From positions 1,116,001 to 1,180,000 of the forward strand of contig CBDFLD010000022.1 of assembly GCA_965249005.1 (NCBI GenBank): 64,000 bases of DNA. Reading direction: 5' to 3'. The DNA is from CBDFLD01 sp965249005 (lineage in GTDB: Bacteria > Acidobacteriota > UBA6911). Below, piece by piece: positions 16,252-24,843 of this stretch (position 1 is the stretch's first letter; each line of letters opens with the position of its first letter). A program made the position numbers and the translations under genes. A model generated the notes under the pieces. It worked only from the letters and a program-made list of their open reading frames with translations. It was not told where the DNA came from and ran no database searches.

Positions 16252-18767
16252 AAGCGAACCGGCGGTTCGCTGTTCGAAAAAGAGAGACCGCGACGGAACA
16301 CCGGGATTACTTTCCGGTTCTCGCCTCTTGAGATGGCTTCGAGCGCAATGTCCAGACAGATCCGCCCCATGCCGTCGACGTCGCCGAGGCTTTCGTAATG
16401 GGAGGCGGCATTCTGCCAGGCAGTGAGAGCCTCCTCGGTGCGGTCCAACATCAACAGCGCGCGTCCCTGGGAAAAAAGCAGTCCAGCTCGAGAAGCAACG
16501 TCATTTTCTTCCAACAAGCTCAGCGCTCTGTCGAAGTGTCGCAGGGACTCTTCGATCGCCCCCGTTTCGAGCCCGCGCTCGCCCGCCACTGTCATGAAAC
16601 GTATCGTCTTCTTAAGATCGGCAGCCGCGCCAGCCTGATAAAGGTGATGCGCCAGGTCGGAAGCGTGTTTGTCAGCCGCATCCCCCGCGTCCCGCTCGAT
16701 CGCTTCGGCTACCTTTAAATGCAGCCGTTGACGGCGCGGCAAAGACAGGCTCTCGACCAGCGTCTGGCGGATCAACGCGTGGGAGAACTCCCAGCGCGGC
16801 TCTCGCTCCGACACCGGCACGATCAAGAAGCTCCCTTCCGCTTCCTCGAGTGCTCTCAGCAGCGCCTCTCCCGTCACATCCCCTATCGCTTCGAGCAAAC
16901 GAAGGCTGAAACTGCGGCCGACGATGGCGCCAAGGGTAAGTAACTTTTGGCTCTCTTGAGTCACGCGCTCCAGCCGGCGACCGATGACCAGGCGAACTCC
17001 CTCCGGCACATTGAGCTGTTCGAGCTCGAGATCGCTACGCCACTGTCCATCCGCACCGAACAGCGCTTCTTCTTCCTTCAAATGATGGAACACCTCTTCG
17101 ACGAAGAACGGGTTGCCTTCCGTCTCCCGGTAGACGCCCTCCACCAAGGTCACCGGAGGGGACGGGCCACCGAGGCCTACCAACATCTCCTTGACACCTT
17201 CCTGCGGAAGCCGCTGTAAGTTCAGCCGTTTTGCGAGGCGTTTGCGGGTCAAGGTTTCCAGCACCTTGGCGAACGGCCGCTGCACATCCAGTTCCACGTC
17301 TCGGTACGTGCCCAGCACGAGTATCGGCATGTCTGCAAGCTGAGGCGCAAGATGTTGCAGCAGCTGCAAGGTCGCATCGTCGGCCCACTGGAGATCGTCG
17401 AGAAGCACAACGAGTGACCGAACGCGGCATGCACGTTCAAGGAACTCAGAGAAGTTCTTAAATAGGTAGTGGCGTTGCTGCTCCGGCGGCAGCTCGATCG
17501 GTGCCAGAATGTCGGGAAACAGGCGGCGCAGATCAGGCACCAACCGCGCCACCTCGGGTGCCGCATCCCCGAGCGCCTCCCGCAAGACGGTCGGCGGCAC
17601 GACGCGCGCGCATAGCTCGACGGTCTCCACGAACGGCATGAACGGTGGCGTACCCTCCATCTCGTAGCAACGCCCAGTGAGTGAAAGGCACCGCCGGCGC
17701 TGCGACATATCAAGTACTTCCTCTACCAGCCGCGTCTTGCCAACGCCGGGCTCACCACCAATGAGGATCATGCCGCCTCGGCCGCGGACCGTAGAATCGA
17801 TGAGGCGCTCGAGCTCCGCCCGTTCGGCCGTCCTCCCCACAAACGGCGTCCTCCGGACACGCAACTGCGTATCCGCCGGCACCGTTGTCTCGTTAACCCT
17901 CGTCCAGCCCGAGGTCTCGTCCCGCAGGCGCCGAACTTCCAGGCACACTTCTTCTATCGTTCCGTAGCGATCGGCGGGCTCCTTCTCCAGCAACCGATCG
18001 AGAATCGCGTAGCTGCTTTGATCCCCGTCTTTCTCACTGTGGGACATCGGCGGGTCGCGGAGAATCGCCGCCATCGTTTCCGCCCTGCTGTTTCTCTGGA
18101 AGGGATGCTGACCGGTCAGCATCTCATGCAAAACGATGCCAAAGGAAAAAATGTCCGAAGAGGTATCGACCGGTGTCCCTCGAATTTGCTCAGGTGACAT
18201 ATAAGCAGGTGTGCCTAGCAACGCACCGGTTGTGGACAGCCCCGCGACTTCTCCGGTCGTCGCTACCGAGTCCGCTAGATCTGTCTGCGCGAGGGGTTTT
18301 GCCAAACCAAAATCAAGCACCTTCACACGATCCTTGCCAGAGAACATCACGTTGCCAGGCTTCAAATCCCGATGCACGATTCCGTTCTCATGCGCGGCCT
18401 CGAGAGCCTCGGCGATCTGACAGGCCGCTGCCAGCGCTTCCTGCTGTGGCATCGCCCCTTTCCTCAGCCGCTGCGCCAGTGTTTCACCGTCGACGAGCTC
18501 CAAGACTAGAAAGCGAATGCCTTCGAATTGCTCGAGTCCATAGATTGCGGCAATGTTGGGATGATTGAGTGACGCCAGAACCTGGGCTTCTCTCTCAAAC
18601 CTGGCCAGGCGCTCGCGGTTCTGGGAAAAAACTTCGGGCAGTACCTTGATCGCTACCTCTCGACCCAGCTTCGTATCCTTGGCACGGTAAACTTCTCCCA
18701 TGCCTCCAGCCCCGATAGGGGAGAGGATCTCGTAAGGACCAAGCCGTGTCCCGTCTGCAAGAGCCAT
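16248..18767 (-). CDS. Ser/Thr protein kinase with AAA-type ATPase and TPR-like region
   Basis: An 839-residue cytosolic protein. Residues 12-280 are a PknB-type kinase: the GAGGMGEVY glycine loop (19-27), K41, HRDLKPGN (132-139), DFGLAKP (152-158) and GTPAYMSPEQ. Residues 308-560 are an AAA/signalling ATPase with Walker A GGEPGVGKTR (337-346) and Walker B VVLLDDLQWAD. The rest is alpha-helical TPR-like repeats, as in LuxR/AfsR-type STAND proteins. The last repeats end abruptly (SNSEPPVRL) at the DUF4331 junction, so the C-terminus is probably truncated. STAND kinases phosphorylate partners after ligand-induced assembly. The upstream region holds the shared CTTTnnC/GCTATCCT element. Confidence 0.9.
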   Translation of the reverse strand: MALADGTRLGPYEILSPIGAGGMGEVYRAKDTKLGREVAIKVLPEVFSQNRERLARFEREAQVLASLNHPNIAAIYGLEQFEGIRFLVLELVDGETLAQRLRKGAMPQQEALAAACQIAEALEAAHENGIVHRDLKPGNVMFSGKDRVKVLDFGLAKPLAQTDLADSVATTGEVAGLSTTGALLGTPAYMSPEQIRGTPVDTSSDIFSFGIVLHEMLTGQHPFQRNSRAETMAAILRDPPMSHSEKDGDQSSYAILDRLLEKEPADRYGTIEEVCLEVRRLRDETSGWTRVNETTVPADTQLRVRRTPFVGRTAERAELERLIDSTVRGRGGMILIGGEPGVGKTRLVEEVLDMSQRRRCLSLTGRCYEMEGTPPFMPFVETVELCARVVPPTVLREALGDAAPEVARLVPDLRRLFPDILAPIELPPEQQRHYLFKNFSEFLERACRVRSLVVLLDDLQWADDATLQLLQHLAPQLADMPILVLGTYRDVELDVQRPFAKVLETLTRKRLAKRLNLQRLPQEGVKEMLVGLGGPSPPVTLVEGVYRETEGNPFFVEEVFHHLKEEEALFGADGQWRSDLELEQLNVPEGVRLVIGRRLERVTQESQKLLTLGAIVGRSFSLRLLEAIGDVTGEALLRALEEAEGSFLIVPVSEREPRWEFSHALIRQTLVESLSLPRRQRLHLKVAEAIERDAGDAADKHASDLAHHLYQAGAAADLKKTIRFMTVAGERGLETGAIEESLRHFDRALSLLEENDVASRAGLLFSQGRALLMLDRTEEALTAWQNAASHYESLGDVDGMGRICLDIALEAISRGENRKVIPVFRRGLSFSNSEPPVRL

Positions 18768-18804
18768 CGAGGCTCCGTGGATATGGTGGGTTCAATGCTG
18801 GGGG

Positions 18805-18841
18805 TAGGATAGCAGACGCGGGAGTTGATGGGGAGTGAAAG
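18805..18841 (-). promoter_or_regulatory. bipartite upstream element, copy 1 (before the kinase at 18767)
   Basis: Read on the minus strand: CTTTCAC (18835-18841), 21 bp, then GCTATCCT (18806-18813) followed by A. The GCTATCCT block is 38 bp before the kinase ATG. TATCCT after GC resembles a -10 box, but the upstream block lies too far away for a normal 17-bp spacer. The same arrangement occurs in three other places in the window. Confidence 0.6.
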
Positions 18842-18852
18842 CGAGAAAAGCT

Positions 18853-19209
18853 CTAGTCGTCCTGAGACGAGGTTTCATCTTGCCCTTTGAGTTTTTGCTG
18901 CTCTTGGAGCAGCTGTTCAATGCTCATGTTCGCGTAGTGTTTATGAAGGTGGACGCTCTGAATGGACTTTTCCACTCTCGGCCGTTCACTCTGGAACTGC
19001 CCCGTCACCTTGCCGTACATCTCTAGAACCCCCCTGGCCTCCCGCACCGCCTTCAACATGTCGCCCCTGTCGCCCTCAGCCTCAGCTTGGCGCAACACAT
19101 CCAGGACCTTTTCATACAGGTGCTGCGCTTGCGCGTTCAGGTTCATTCCGAGGGAGAAGAGGTCGAGCGCACGTCCATCGAGCCGCGCAGCGCGTCGGCC
19201 ATCTGCCAC
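18853..19209 (-). pseudogene. helical protein fragment (possibly phage-type), joined to an hsdM start
   Basis: A frame of 118 codons whose first about 15 codons lie in another frame of the hsdM fragment. From NLNAQAQHLYEKVLDVLRQA it reads as long amphipathic helices (LKAVREARGVLEMYGKVTGQF) ending in an acidic Gln-rich tail (LLQEQQKLKGQDETSSQDD). The pattern resembles C-terminal parts of small phage terminase or packaging proteins, but that is a guess. No start codon with a ribosome binding site of its own is visible. It is best treated as the 3' part of a lost gene. Confidence 0.3.
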
Positions 19210-19271
19210 AACTCGGCCTCATAGCCGACGTTGGCAGCGGTCTTCTTGGCCGTCTTTTTTGCTTTTGGCAT
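19143..19271 (-). pseudogene. N-terminal stub of a type I restriction-modification methylase (HsdM)
   Basis: The ATG at 19271 starts MPKAKKTAKKTAANVGYEAE, then LWQMADALRGSMD, which is the well-known N-terminal signature of HsdM subunits (normally followed by the EYKHVVLGLIFLKY helix). After about residue 33 the match stops and nine unrelated codons lead to TGA at 19143. No other hsd genes remain in the window. HsdM normally methylates adenine in a type I restriction complex. This stub cannot be functional. Confidence 0.75.
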
Positions 19272-19653
19272 TAACCTCTTCTCTTCATTCCGATGAATAG
19301 TAGTCTACATAAGAAGGCGACGTCCCAAGCTGCGATCGTCGCACGAACACGTGGTCTTCATGCAATCGAGAATCGACTCTCACACCGTCTAAAACAACCC
19401 AATGAGGTTTAGGTGCCCGCAAGTCTATGCAGAAGCGGAGACAGTTTCAAGACATGCGAGATTGACGGTTCGAGGCCACGAGGAAACTATCATAAATTGC
19501 CCACGAACGACTATCAGGGAATCCCTTAGATCGGAAGGATCTCTCAATGACCTGAACGCGCAGCCGGTGTTAGGCATCCAAGAAACTCGTCTCCTCCGCT
19601 GATGTCGCGCCATTTCCTACGAGATCCCTACGACGGCCGTTCGATCAGCCAAG
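19272..19653. other. intergenic region, nothing supported
   Basis: About 380 bp between the hsdM stub and the GIY-YIG-like fragment. Frames on both strands are short, lack ribosome binding sites and show no recognisable motif. It lies inside a stretch of gene fragments and is probably degraded DNA. Confidence 0.4.
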
Positions 19654-20127
19654 ATGTTTCGAGGAACATGGCGTCCTGTGTCCATAGTTCGTACTCGATT
19701 CAGAAGGCCCTCCCTTCTCTTTGCTAAATCCGTGGGTGTGCTGGAGCAAGCAAATGTATCTATAATCGACTCAGCCGGAACTCGGGCAGTGGTGTTGGCT
19801 CTCCACAATCTTGTGGTAAGAACATCGGATTCGGCCAACCAACGACCGTCAGGTGCCGCCCCAAGAGAGGACGTCGAAGTGCGCAGTCCCTTCGATCCTG
19901 CAGAAGCATGTGAGAAGATCCACAGCCTGCTGGCTCATTTGCCAATCCTACGTTCAATCTCCGACGTAAAAGCGAGATGCCATTTTGCGGATGGCCTGTA
20001 TTTCTTCTATGAGCTGGGTGAAGAGAGTGTACATGCCCCGGAGGGGCGGATCGTGAGAGTCGGTAATCATCCCCGCGCTGCGGGAGGACTTGTGCGGCGT
20101 CTGCAGAACCACTATCGCTCGTATTGA
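19654..20127 (+). pseudogene. GIY-YIG-like domain fragment
   Basis: The last about 80 codons of a 157-codon frame read FDPAEACEKIHSLLAHLP, then GLYFFYELGEESVHAPEGRI, then VRVGNHPRAAGGLVRRLQNHY. This is the beta-strand/RVG/RLxxH arrangement of GIY-YIG-type proteins in which GLYFFYE replaces the GIY motif. The domain normally continues another 50-100 residues with a catalytic Glu/Asn. Here it stops at TGA straight after the first helix. The N-terminal half of the frame is not recognisable. It is probably a truncated remnant. Confidence 0.4.
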
Positions 20128-20156
20128 ATGCGGCCCATAGCCTCGCTGGAAGGTTT

Positions 20157-20312
20157 CTATCCTCTTATGAGTCGGCGGGTACTCCAGCCGGCAATAAAGC
20201 CAGCAGCCAAAAGCATGATCATCCCAACAAACCTCCAAATGACCATGACCAAATAAGCGCCCATGATGACTAGTACAAGAGAAAAAAGCACGGCTAGTAT
20301 TGTCCGGTTCAT
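20157..20312 (-). CDS. small two-span membrane protein (51 aa)
   Basis: The ATG at 20312 has AGGA a few bases upstream. The product is almost wholly hydrophobic: MNRTILAVLFSLVLVIMGA, then VMVIWRFVGMIMLLAAGFIA, ending in a short basic tail (GWSTRRLIRG). Two short membrane helices and a positively charged C-terminus are typical of small inner-membrane proteins, including some type I toxins, but no antisense RNA or antitoxin is visible. Function is unknown. Confidence 0.45.
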   Translation of the reverse strand: MNRTILAVLFSLVLVIMGAYLVMVIWRFVGMIMLLAAGFIAGWSTRRLIRG

Positions 20313-20480
20313 GTCCTGGCTCTTGGTGCCTCAGATTGTGGCGATTATACGGCAATAATGTGACTGTCGCAGAGAATCTTCGATCCTGATTCACATTCCC
20401 TGAAATAAAACCGACCTGGCGAAACAGTATAGGTGAACGCGACGCTGAGCCCTCGTACCCCGCCCAGGAGTGGGGGACTA

Positions 20481-20600
20481 GTGCTTCTAGTCCAGTCCGA
20501 CGGGCAATCGCTGAAGTACGCGAGCGACCAGCTGGGACACTCCAGCATCAAGATGACAGACGACGTCTACGGCAACCCGGTGCCAACCGCCATGCCGTAA
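20481..20600 (+). pseudogene. C-terminal remnant of a tyrosine recombinase
   Basis: Forty codons ending in TAA encode LLVQSDGQSLKYASDQLGHS, then SIKMTDDVYGNPVP. This is the end of the catalytic domain of a phage-type integrase: LGH contains the catalytic-site His (position III) and Y in DDVYGN is at the position of the nucleophilic Tyr. The upstream part carrying the two Arg residues is missing: the preceding DNA does not encode HxLRHT in any frame. It is a dead fragment of a former integrative element. Confidence 0.7.
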
Positions 20601-20746
20601 ACAGGTTGCCATCGATTGAAGAATCTTCCATGAATCAGGTAACTCGGTCGCAGACGAAGTGAGAACGGTACAGAATCCGCAACTGGATCGCAACCTAATA
20701 TGATTAAAGCGTGAATATACCTCCGTTCGCAAATCATTTGCTAAAT

Positions 20747-20942
20747 CTAACCCTGATGTGACATTCATGACATCGTCCAATATTGCGAAACCCCAGGCCC
20801 AACGGGCCCCAAAGACGACGTATCGCAATTCGGTCTACTCACCAATGGTTGGCTTATGTTCATGCGCCCATCGAGGCGAGAAGGCAATAATGATTGGGCT
20901 CCACGGGCATCAGGCCCCGCAGAAATGTCACATTAGGGTTAG
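20747..20942. repeat. MITE-like unit with 19-bp terminal inverted repeats
   Basis: CTAACCCTGATGTGACATT at 20747-20765 is repeated in inverse orientation at 20924-20942 with 18 of 19 positions matching. The 196-bp unit has no open frame of note. Its right part (TTTCTGCGGGGCC read inward) resembles the subterminal region of a full-size insertion sequence. This architecture, long inverted repeats around a short non-coding core, suggests a MITE or an internally deleted IS. No clear target duplication was found. It fills most of the gap between the recombinase remnant and the VOC gene. Confidence 0.6.
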
Positions 20943-21377
20943 TTATACGGGACCGGTAGCGTGGCTGGAGTAGACCGTGATCGTGTTCTCATCAGGATCG
21001 TCGATCTGAAAGACGTAATGTCCAAAGGGTGCGTCGTCAATCGGTCCGGGCTCCAGTCCTCTATCGATGAGTCCTTCCCGATACGATTCAAGGTCACTAC
21101 GAGACTTCCCGCGAACCATCAACTCGAAGTTTTCTTTCCAGTCCGGCTTTGGTAACTTTGCCCCGATTCGCGATGCTGGCAAGTCTTGCTTCATCCCTTC
21201 ATCATCAATGAGAAAAATGTGGGTGCCACCGAGCAGTTCAAGGAGCGCCATACCCGTCGGTACTGCTTCTCCGGTGCTGCGAAGGCCAAGGCTGAGGTAG
21301 AACGCCGTACTCTTTTTTACGTCTGAGACGTGCATCACAACGTGGCCAATCGCCACTTCAGGTCGCTCGTCGTCCAT
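20943..21377 (-). CDS. VOC (glyoxalase/bleomycin-resistance) family protein
   Basis: The 144-residue product starts at the ATG at 21377 with AAAGGAGA upstream. It shows the paired beta-alpha-beta-beta-beta modules of the vicinal oxygen chelate fold: AIGHVVMHVSDVKKSTAFYLSLGL in the first half and FGHYVFQIDDPDENTITVYSS in the second. Candidate metal ligands are H12/H16-type residues in the first module and the late Glu/Asp. Substrates of uncharacterised VOC proteins vary widely (glyoxalase, dioxygenase, resistance), so no reaction is assigned. Its 3' end abuts the MITE-like unit, which may have replaced the original downstream region. Confidence 0.85.
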   Translation of the reverse strand: MDDERPEVAIGHVVMHVSDVKKSTAFYLSLGLRSTGEAVPTGMALLELLGGTHIFLIDDEGMKQDLPASRIGAKLPKPDWKENFELMVRGKSRSDLESYREGLIDRGLEPGPIDDAPFGHYVFQIDDPDENTITVYSSHATGPV

Positions 21378-21479
21378 CTGAATCTCCTTTCAGCGAAGAG
21401 GGCGTTCGGACGCATAGGACAAACAAAATGCTCTCTTGGAGTCTGTCCCTCGTGGAATGCGTTCCCTCCAGCTTCTGAT

Positions 21480-21899
21480 TCAATGTGTTATGTCTCCTCC
21501 GACACGTGCGGCCGATCGGCCGGTGTCCAAAGCGAGAGTCTTGCCGATTGTAGCATCTGAGAGTTCTATGGCATGGCGAAGAACCTCAGCGGTCTTAAGA
21601 GGCCCCTTTGTCAACCTGGCAGCCAGCGTCTCTCCTTCCAGGTATTCAATCCCATCCTGGGTGTCGAACTCGTACAAAGTGCAGATGTGCGGATGGTTCA
21701 GGCTGGAGACAGCCTTGGCTTCACGTTCGAACCGTTGGCGTAGTTCGGAATTACCTGAGAGATGCGATGGCAGGACCTTGATGGCAACCGTCCGATCCAG
21801 ACGGGTGTCTTTGGCACGATACACCTCTCCCATGCCTCCAGCACCGATTGGCGAGAGAATCTCATAAGGACCGAGTCTCGTTCCTTCCGACAGAGCCAT
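21480..21899 (-). pseudogene. truncated Ser/Thr protein kinase (N-lobe only)
   Basis: The start is intact: MALSEGTRLGPYEILSPIGA, GGMGEVY, then VAIKVLP with the ATP-binding Lys. A small in-frame gap removes the hinge: DTQDGIEYLEGETL lacks the FLVM residues expected before EYLEGETL. After ELSDA the sequence turns unrelated and stops, so the catalytic HRD and DFG motifs are absent. It cannot be an active kinase. The upstream region still carries the shared bipartite element at nearly the same spacing as the intact kinase at 18767. Confidence 0.85.
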
Positions 21900-21935
21900 G
21901 GCGGCTCCCCAGTTTTGATGGATCCCGAGTTGACC

Positions 21936-21972
21936 TAGGATAGCAGAGGAGAGAGTCTATGGCGCGGAAAAG
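21936..21972 (-). promoter_or_regulatory. bipartite upstream element, copy 2 (before the kinase stump)
   Basis: On the minus strand: CTTTTCC (21966-21972, preceded by CAA), 21 bp, GCTATCCT (21937-21944), then A. It ends 37 bp before the kinase ATG at 21899. CAACTTTTCC is identical to the ten bases seen in copy 4 at 36167-36176. Confidence 0.6.
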
Positions 21973-22103
21973 TTGGGAAAGTTCTTTACTACTCTAACAA
22001 CCCCTTTTCGATTTGGTGTAAGATCCGGATAATAGAATTCCGACACGACCTCGAACAAGGATGCGATCCAGACGGCACCACCGCTGATTGAGGAGGAGCA
22101 ACT

Positions 22104-22808
22104 ATGCCTGTTGTTTTTGTCCATGGTGTTCCGACCACACACCGCTTGTGGAATCCAATTTGTTCCCATCTCAAGCGAAAGGATGTAGTCACGCTCTCGC
22201 TGCCGGGTTTCGATTCGCCGGTTCCTGAGGGCTTCTCTGCCACAAAAGAGGCATATGCGAGCTGGCTGTTGCAGGAACTGGAGGCTCTCGATGGACCAAT
22301 CGACCTGGTAGCGCATGATTGGGGCTGGATGCTTGCCCAGCGGGCCGTTTCACTCAAGGGGGACCTCATCCGGCCTTGGGCCGGTGGCTCAGGGCCGGTT
22401 GACGTCGAATACACTTGGCACGAGTTCGCACAGCGGTGGCAAACTCCAGGCGTTGGCGAGCAGGTCATGGAGGAGCTGACCCCAGAAATCGCCACGGAGA
22501 TCTTGGTCAAAGAAGGCGTCCCGCGTGACACCGCACAAGAAACCATCCACTTCTTCAATGCGACCATGAAGGGTTGCATTCTTTCACTGTACCGATCAGC
22601 TGTGAATGTCGGAGCCGACTGGCAGCCGGATGTGGACAAGATTGAGAAGCGTCCCCTGATCTTCTGGGGCAAGAACGATTCGTTCGTGTCCCCGGACTTC
22701 GGGCGGCGTCTTGCGGATCGCTTGCATGGCGAACTCGTCGTCTTCAACAACTGCGGTCATTGGTGGCCGTTGCAGCGACCGGCCGAAGCGGCTGCAGCCT
22801 TGGAGTGA
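22104..22808 (+). CDS. alpha/beta hydrolase (epoxide hydrolase / haloalkane dehalogenase type)
   Basis: A 234-residue cytosolic enzyme with GAGGAGGAG before the ATG. The oxyanion-hole motif is HGVP (7-10). The nucleophile elbow is AHDWGW with D72, the Asp-type nucleophile of epoxide hydrolases and haloalkane dehalogenases. The catalytic His is in NCGHWWPLQRP near the C-terminus and the acid is probably Asp in GKNDSFVSP. A cap domain of about 70 residues lies between. Substrate is undetermined. The protein is somewhat shorter than typical members (about 280-300), mostly because the usual N-terminal strand is reduced. Confidence 0.87.
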   Translation: MPVVFVHGVPTTHRLWNPICSHLKRKDVVTLSLPGFDSPVPEGFSATKEAYASWLLQELEALDGPIDLVAHDWGWMLAQRAVSLKGDLIRPWAGGSGPVDVEYTWHEFAQRWQTPGVGEQVMEELTPEIATEILVKEGVPRDTAQETIHFFNATMKGCILSLYRSAVNVGADWQPDVDKIEKRPLIFWGKNDSFVSPDFGRRLADRLHGELVVFNNCGHWWPLQRPAEAAAALE

Positions 22809-22885
22809 TTGTGGGACTCACATTCGCCCTAGGCAACCGGCGGTGACCGAGGTGTGAACACATACGCCGGGTTGTCAGGTAGTTC

Positions 22886-23305
22886 ATGACTGATAGACAA
22901 CACGCCAGCGACGTGAATGGACCGGACGCGAGTTCGGTCGTGGGGACTTGGTCGCCTCTTTGGTCAAGGTGGGAGGACATCCCGACGCCACCAGAGGACC
23001 TGCGAGACGTGACACTTACCTTCGCCGGTGGTCGGTGCGAAGTCCGTCGCGGTGGGACGCTCATTCGGTGCGGTACCTATTCCACCGATCCGACACGGTC
23101 CACGAAAACCATCGACGTCTGCTTCACCGAAAGTGATGTTCCTGAGTTGATCGACGCCCCCATGCTCGGGATTTACGAGGTGAACGCTGAGCAGTTCCGA
23201 ATCTGCTACGGCGCGCCCGGCGGGGACCGAGCGCACTCATTCTCCACCGAAAAGGGAACCGGCCAGTATTTGGGGGAATATCGGCGGAAGGATGTCACGG
23301 AATAA
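22886..23305 (+). CDS. TIGR03067-type domain protein
   Basis: A 139-residue protein starting at the ATG at 22886. It shows the TIGR03067 pattern: VVGTWSPLW near the N-terminus, DVTLTFAGGRCEVRRGGTLI, GTYSTDPTRSTKTIDVCFTE, MLGIYEVNAEQFRICYGAPG and a final FSTEKGTGQYL. The domain is common in Planctomycetes and Acidobacteria, forms a small beta barrel by prediction, and has no known function. No signal peptide is present, unlike many family members. It is separated by 78 bp from the hydrolase gene and may be co-transcribed. Confidence 0.85.
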   Translation: MTDRQHASDVNGPDASSVVGTWSPLWSRWEDIPTPPEDLRDVTLTFAGGRCEVRRGGTLIRCGTYSTDPTRSTKTIDVCFTESDVPELIDAPMLGIYEVNAEQFRICYGAPGGDRAHSFSTEKGTGQYLGEYRRKDVTE

Positions 23306-23447
23306 CCGGGCGCTGCACCTGTCCGTGGGCGCATTGGAAGGTTCAAGTCACTTTTGCGGCCCAGGAAAGTGAGCTAGGTCGTTAGACTTGGATTACCCCG
23401 TTACTCAACTTGATAATGTGTTCCTGAACGAAACCGCATTAGTCCAG

Positions 23448-23996
23448 TCAGAGGGAGCGGAATTTTGTAGAACTCGGTCCCGTGCTGGAGAAAGTACTGG
23501 AGAATGTCGGCAACTCGGATGTGATCTCCGCTAGTTCTGAGGCGTTGGCCCGCACTCCATCGAGAATCCACTCGGGGTTGGCATGCCGAAGAAAGCGGTT
23601 AAATGTTTTTGACAACTCATTGCTAATCTCCCGTACTCTCCAGTCCTTTGGCGCTTCGCGAGAGTAGGTGACGTGTGCCAGGTATTTGTGAGCGTCCTGT
23701 CTAGCTTGGTGTAATACCGTATTCTGCCCTCTTTCCTTCGTCCAAGTCTTGACGTCAGAACAGAAGTGCTCGGCAAGTACATCGTCATAGTCCGGATTTG
23801 TCGACTCAGCGTCGAACAGGAAAGCAATCAGGTTTCTCGCATGTAGGAGGAAGCACTCAACGTACAGGAAGCTATCGCTGGAAGTCCCTACCGGTCGACA
23901 TTTTCGTGCCGCATCTAGCAGCATGGATAGTTCGTGCTCAAGATGCTTCGAGATTTCCCGGTGATGCAGGTCACTGGTGATGTGTTGTGGCTTCAT
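23448..23996 (-). CDS. hypothetical helical protein (182 aa)
   Basis: A 182-residue alpha-rich protein from the ATG at 23996 with GGAGAGGAGAT upstream. The sequence has several helices with conserved-looking aromatic and His residues (SDSFLYVECFLLHARNLIAF, then HQARQDAHKYLAHVTY and WRVREISNELSKTFNRFLRH). The C-terminus is Ser/Thr-rich. The helix-His-Asn/His pattern is somewhat reminiscent of HEPN-like proteins, but no clear RxxxxH motif is present. Function is unknown. The next gene is divergent. Confidence 0.6.
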   Translation of the reverse strand: MKPQHITSDLHHREISKHLEHELSMLLDAARKCRPVGTSSDSFLYVECFLLHARNLIAFLFDAESTNPDYDDVLAEHFCSDVKTWTKERGQNTVLHQARQDAHKYLAHVTYSREAPKDWRVREISNELSKTFNRFLRHANPEWILDGVRANASELAEITSELPTFSSTFSSTGPSSTKFRSL

Positions 23997-24078
23997 ACGA
24001 TCTCCTCTCCTTGACGAAACCGCTTGGTACCGATCCGCTCACCTCGCGTTCTCGTACCGTCTGCCCTGATTGCTGTGG

Positions 24079-24732
24079 TCAAGGTCTCAATTGTCTACGG
24101 TGCCGATCAACCCACGCCGCCCACCAGGGGAGAATCCACATGGCTAATGCTGCGCCCACAACGGCAGTTGAACTCGGCGGTGGGGGAGACCACGGTTGGG
24201 TGATCCAGATGACGCCAGTGAGGCCCACCAACATCCAGAGGGCCCATTTTCCAACCGCATCGCGGGGCTTCAGGGCTCGTACATAGATCGCAATCGCCGC
24301 CAGGAATAGCCCGCCCTCCAGTAGAATTGTCCCCGGGATAGAGTTCCAAAGACCAAGCCCGAATTTCGGCCCCCCAGGCCACAGTGGCAGATCTGGTCGA
24401 TGTGTTACGAAATCAAGGATCCAGTGACTGACCACCACCGCTCCAACCAGTAGAGCCACGCGCTGACTCCCCCTAACACCATACACAAGGCTCCACGCAA
24501 CGGCTCCCCAGACTCCGGCCATGAGCAAACTGTGGCTCCAGGGGTACGATTCAAATGCCAGAGGCGTGAATGCTGTATTCCCCGGTGCCACGGACACCTT
24601 TTCCACCCCTGAAAGAACAAAAAAGGGCCACATCAGATCGAGACCAAAGGATGCAGCCACTAGAATGGACAGCGGTGCCTTTGGCTCGACCACCTTCGCG
24701 GTGAGCGATACAGCCAGGTGACCCACGAACAT
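24079..24732 (-). CDS. membrane-bound metal-dependent hydrolase-like protein (YdjM/DUF457 type)
   Basis: A 217-residue protein with at least five membrane spans. The N-terminus (MFVGHLAVSLTAKVV) and the motifs ASFGLDLMWPF, YPWSHSLLMAGVW and VVVSHWILDFVTHRPDLP place His and Asp residues as in the LexA-binding/YdjM-like inner-membrane hydrolase family (H5, D in FGLD, SHS, SHWILD). Family members are annotated as metal-dependent hydrolases by sequence only. The cytoplasmic C-terminus is basic (AAWVDRHRRQLRP). Confidence 0.75.
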   Translation of the reverse strand: MFVGHLAVSLTAKVVEPKAPLSILVAASFGLDLMWPFFVLSGVEKVSVAPGNTAFTPLAFESYPWSHSLLMAGVWGAVAWSLVYGVRGSQRVALLVGAVVVSHWILDFVTHRPDLPLWPGGPKFGLGLWNSIPGTILLEGGLFLAAIAIYVRALKPRDAVGKWALWMLVGLTGVIWITQPWSPPPPSSTAVVGAALAMWILPWWAAWVDRHRRQLRP

Positions 24733-24843
24733 GATTGCTCCTCGTGATAGCCTAACGCATTATCTGAGAGCGGCGGGCCTGGCCCAGCTCTCAATGGTAG
24801 CTGTCGAGGTCAAAGGAAACAGAGCATCTGCTCAAGCGAATTA

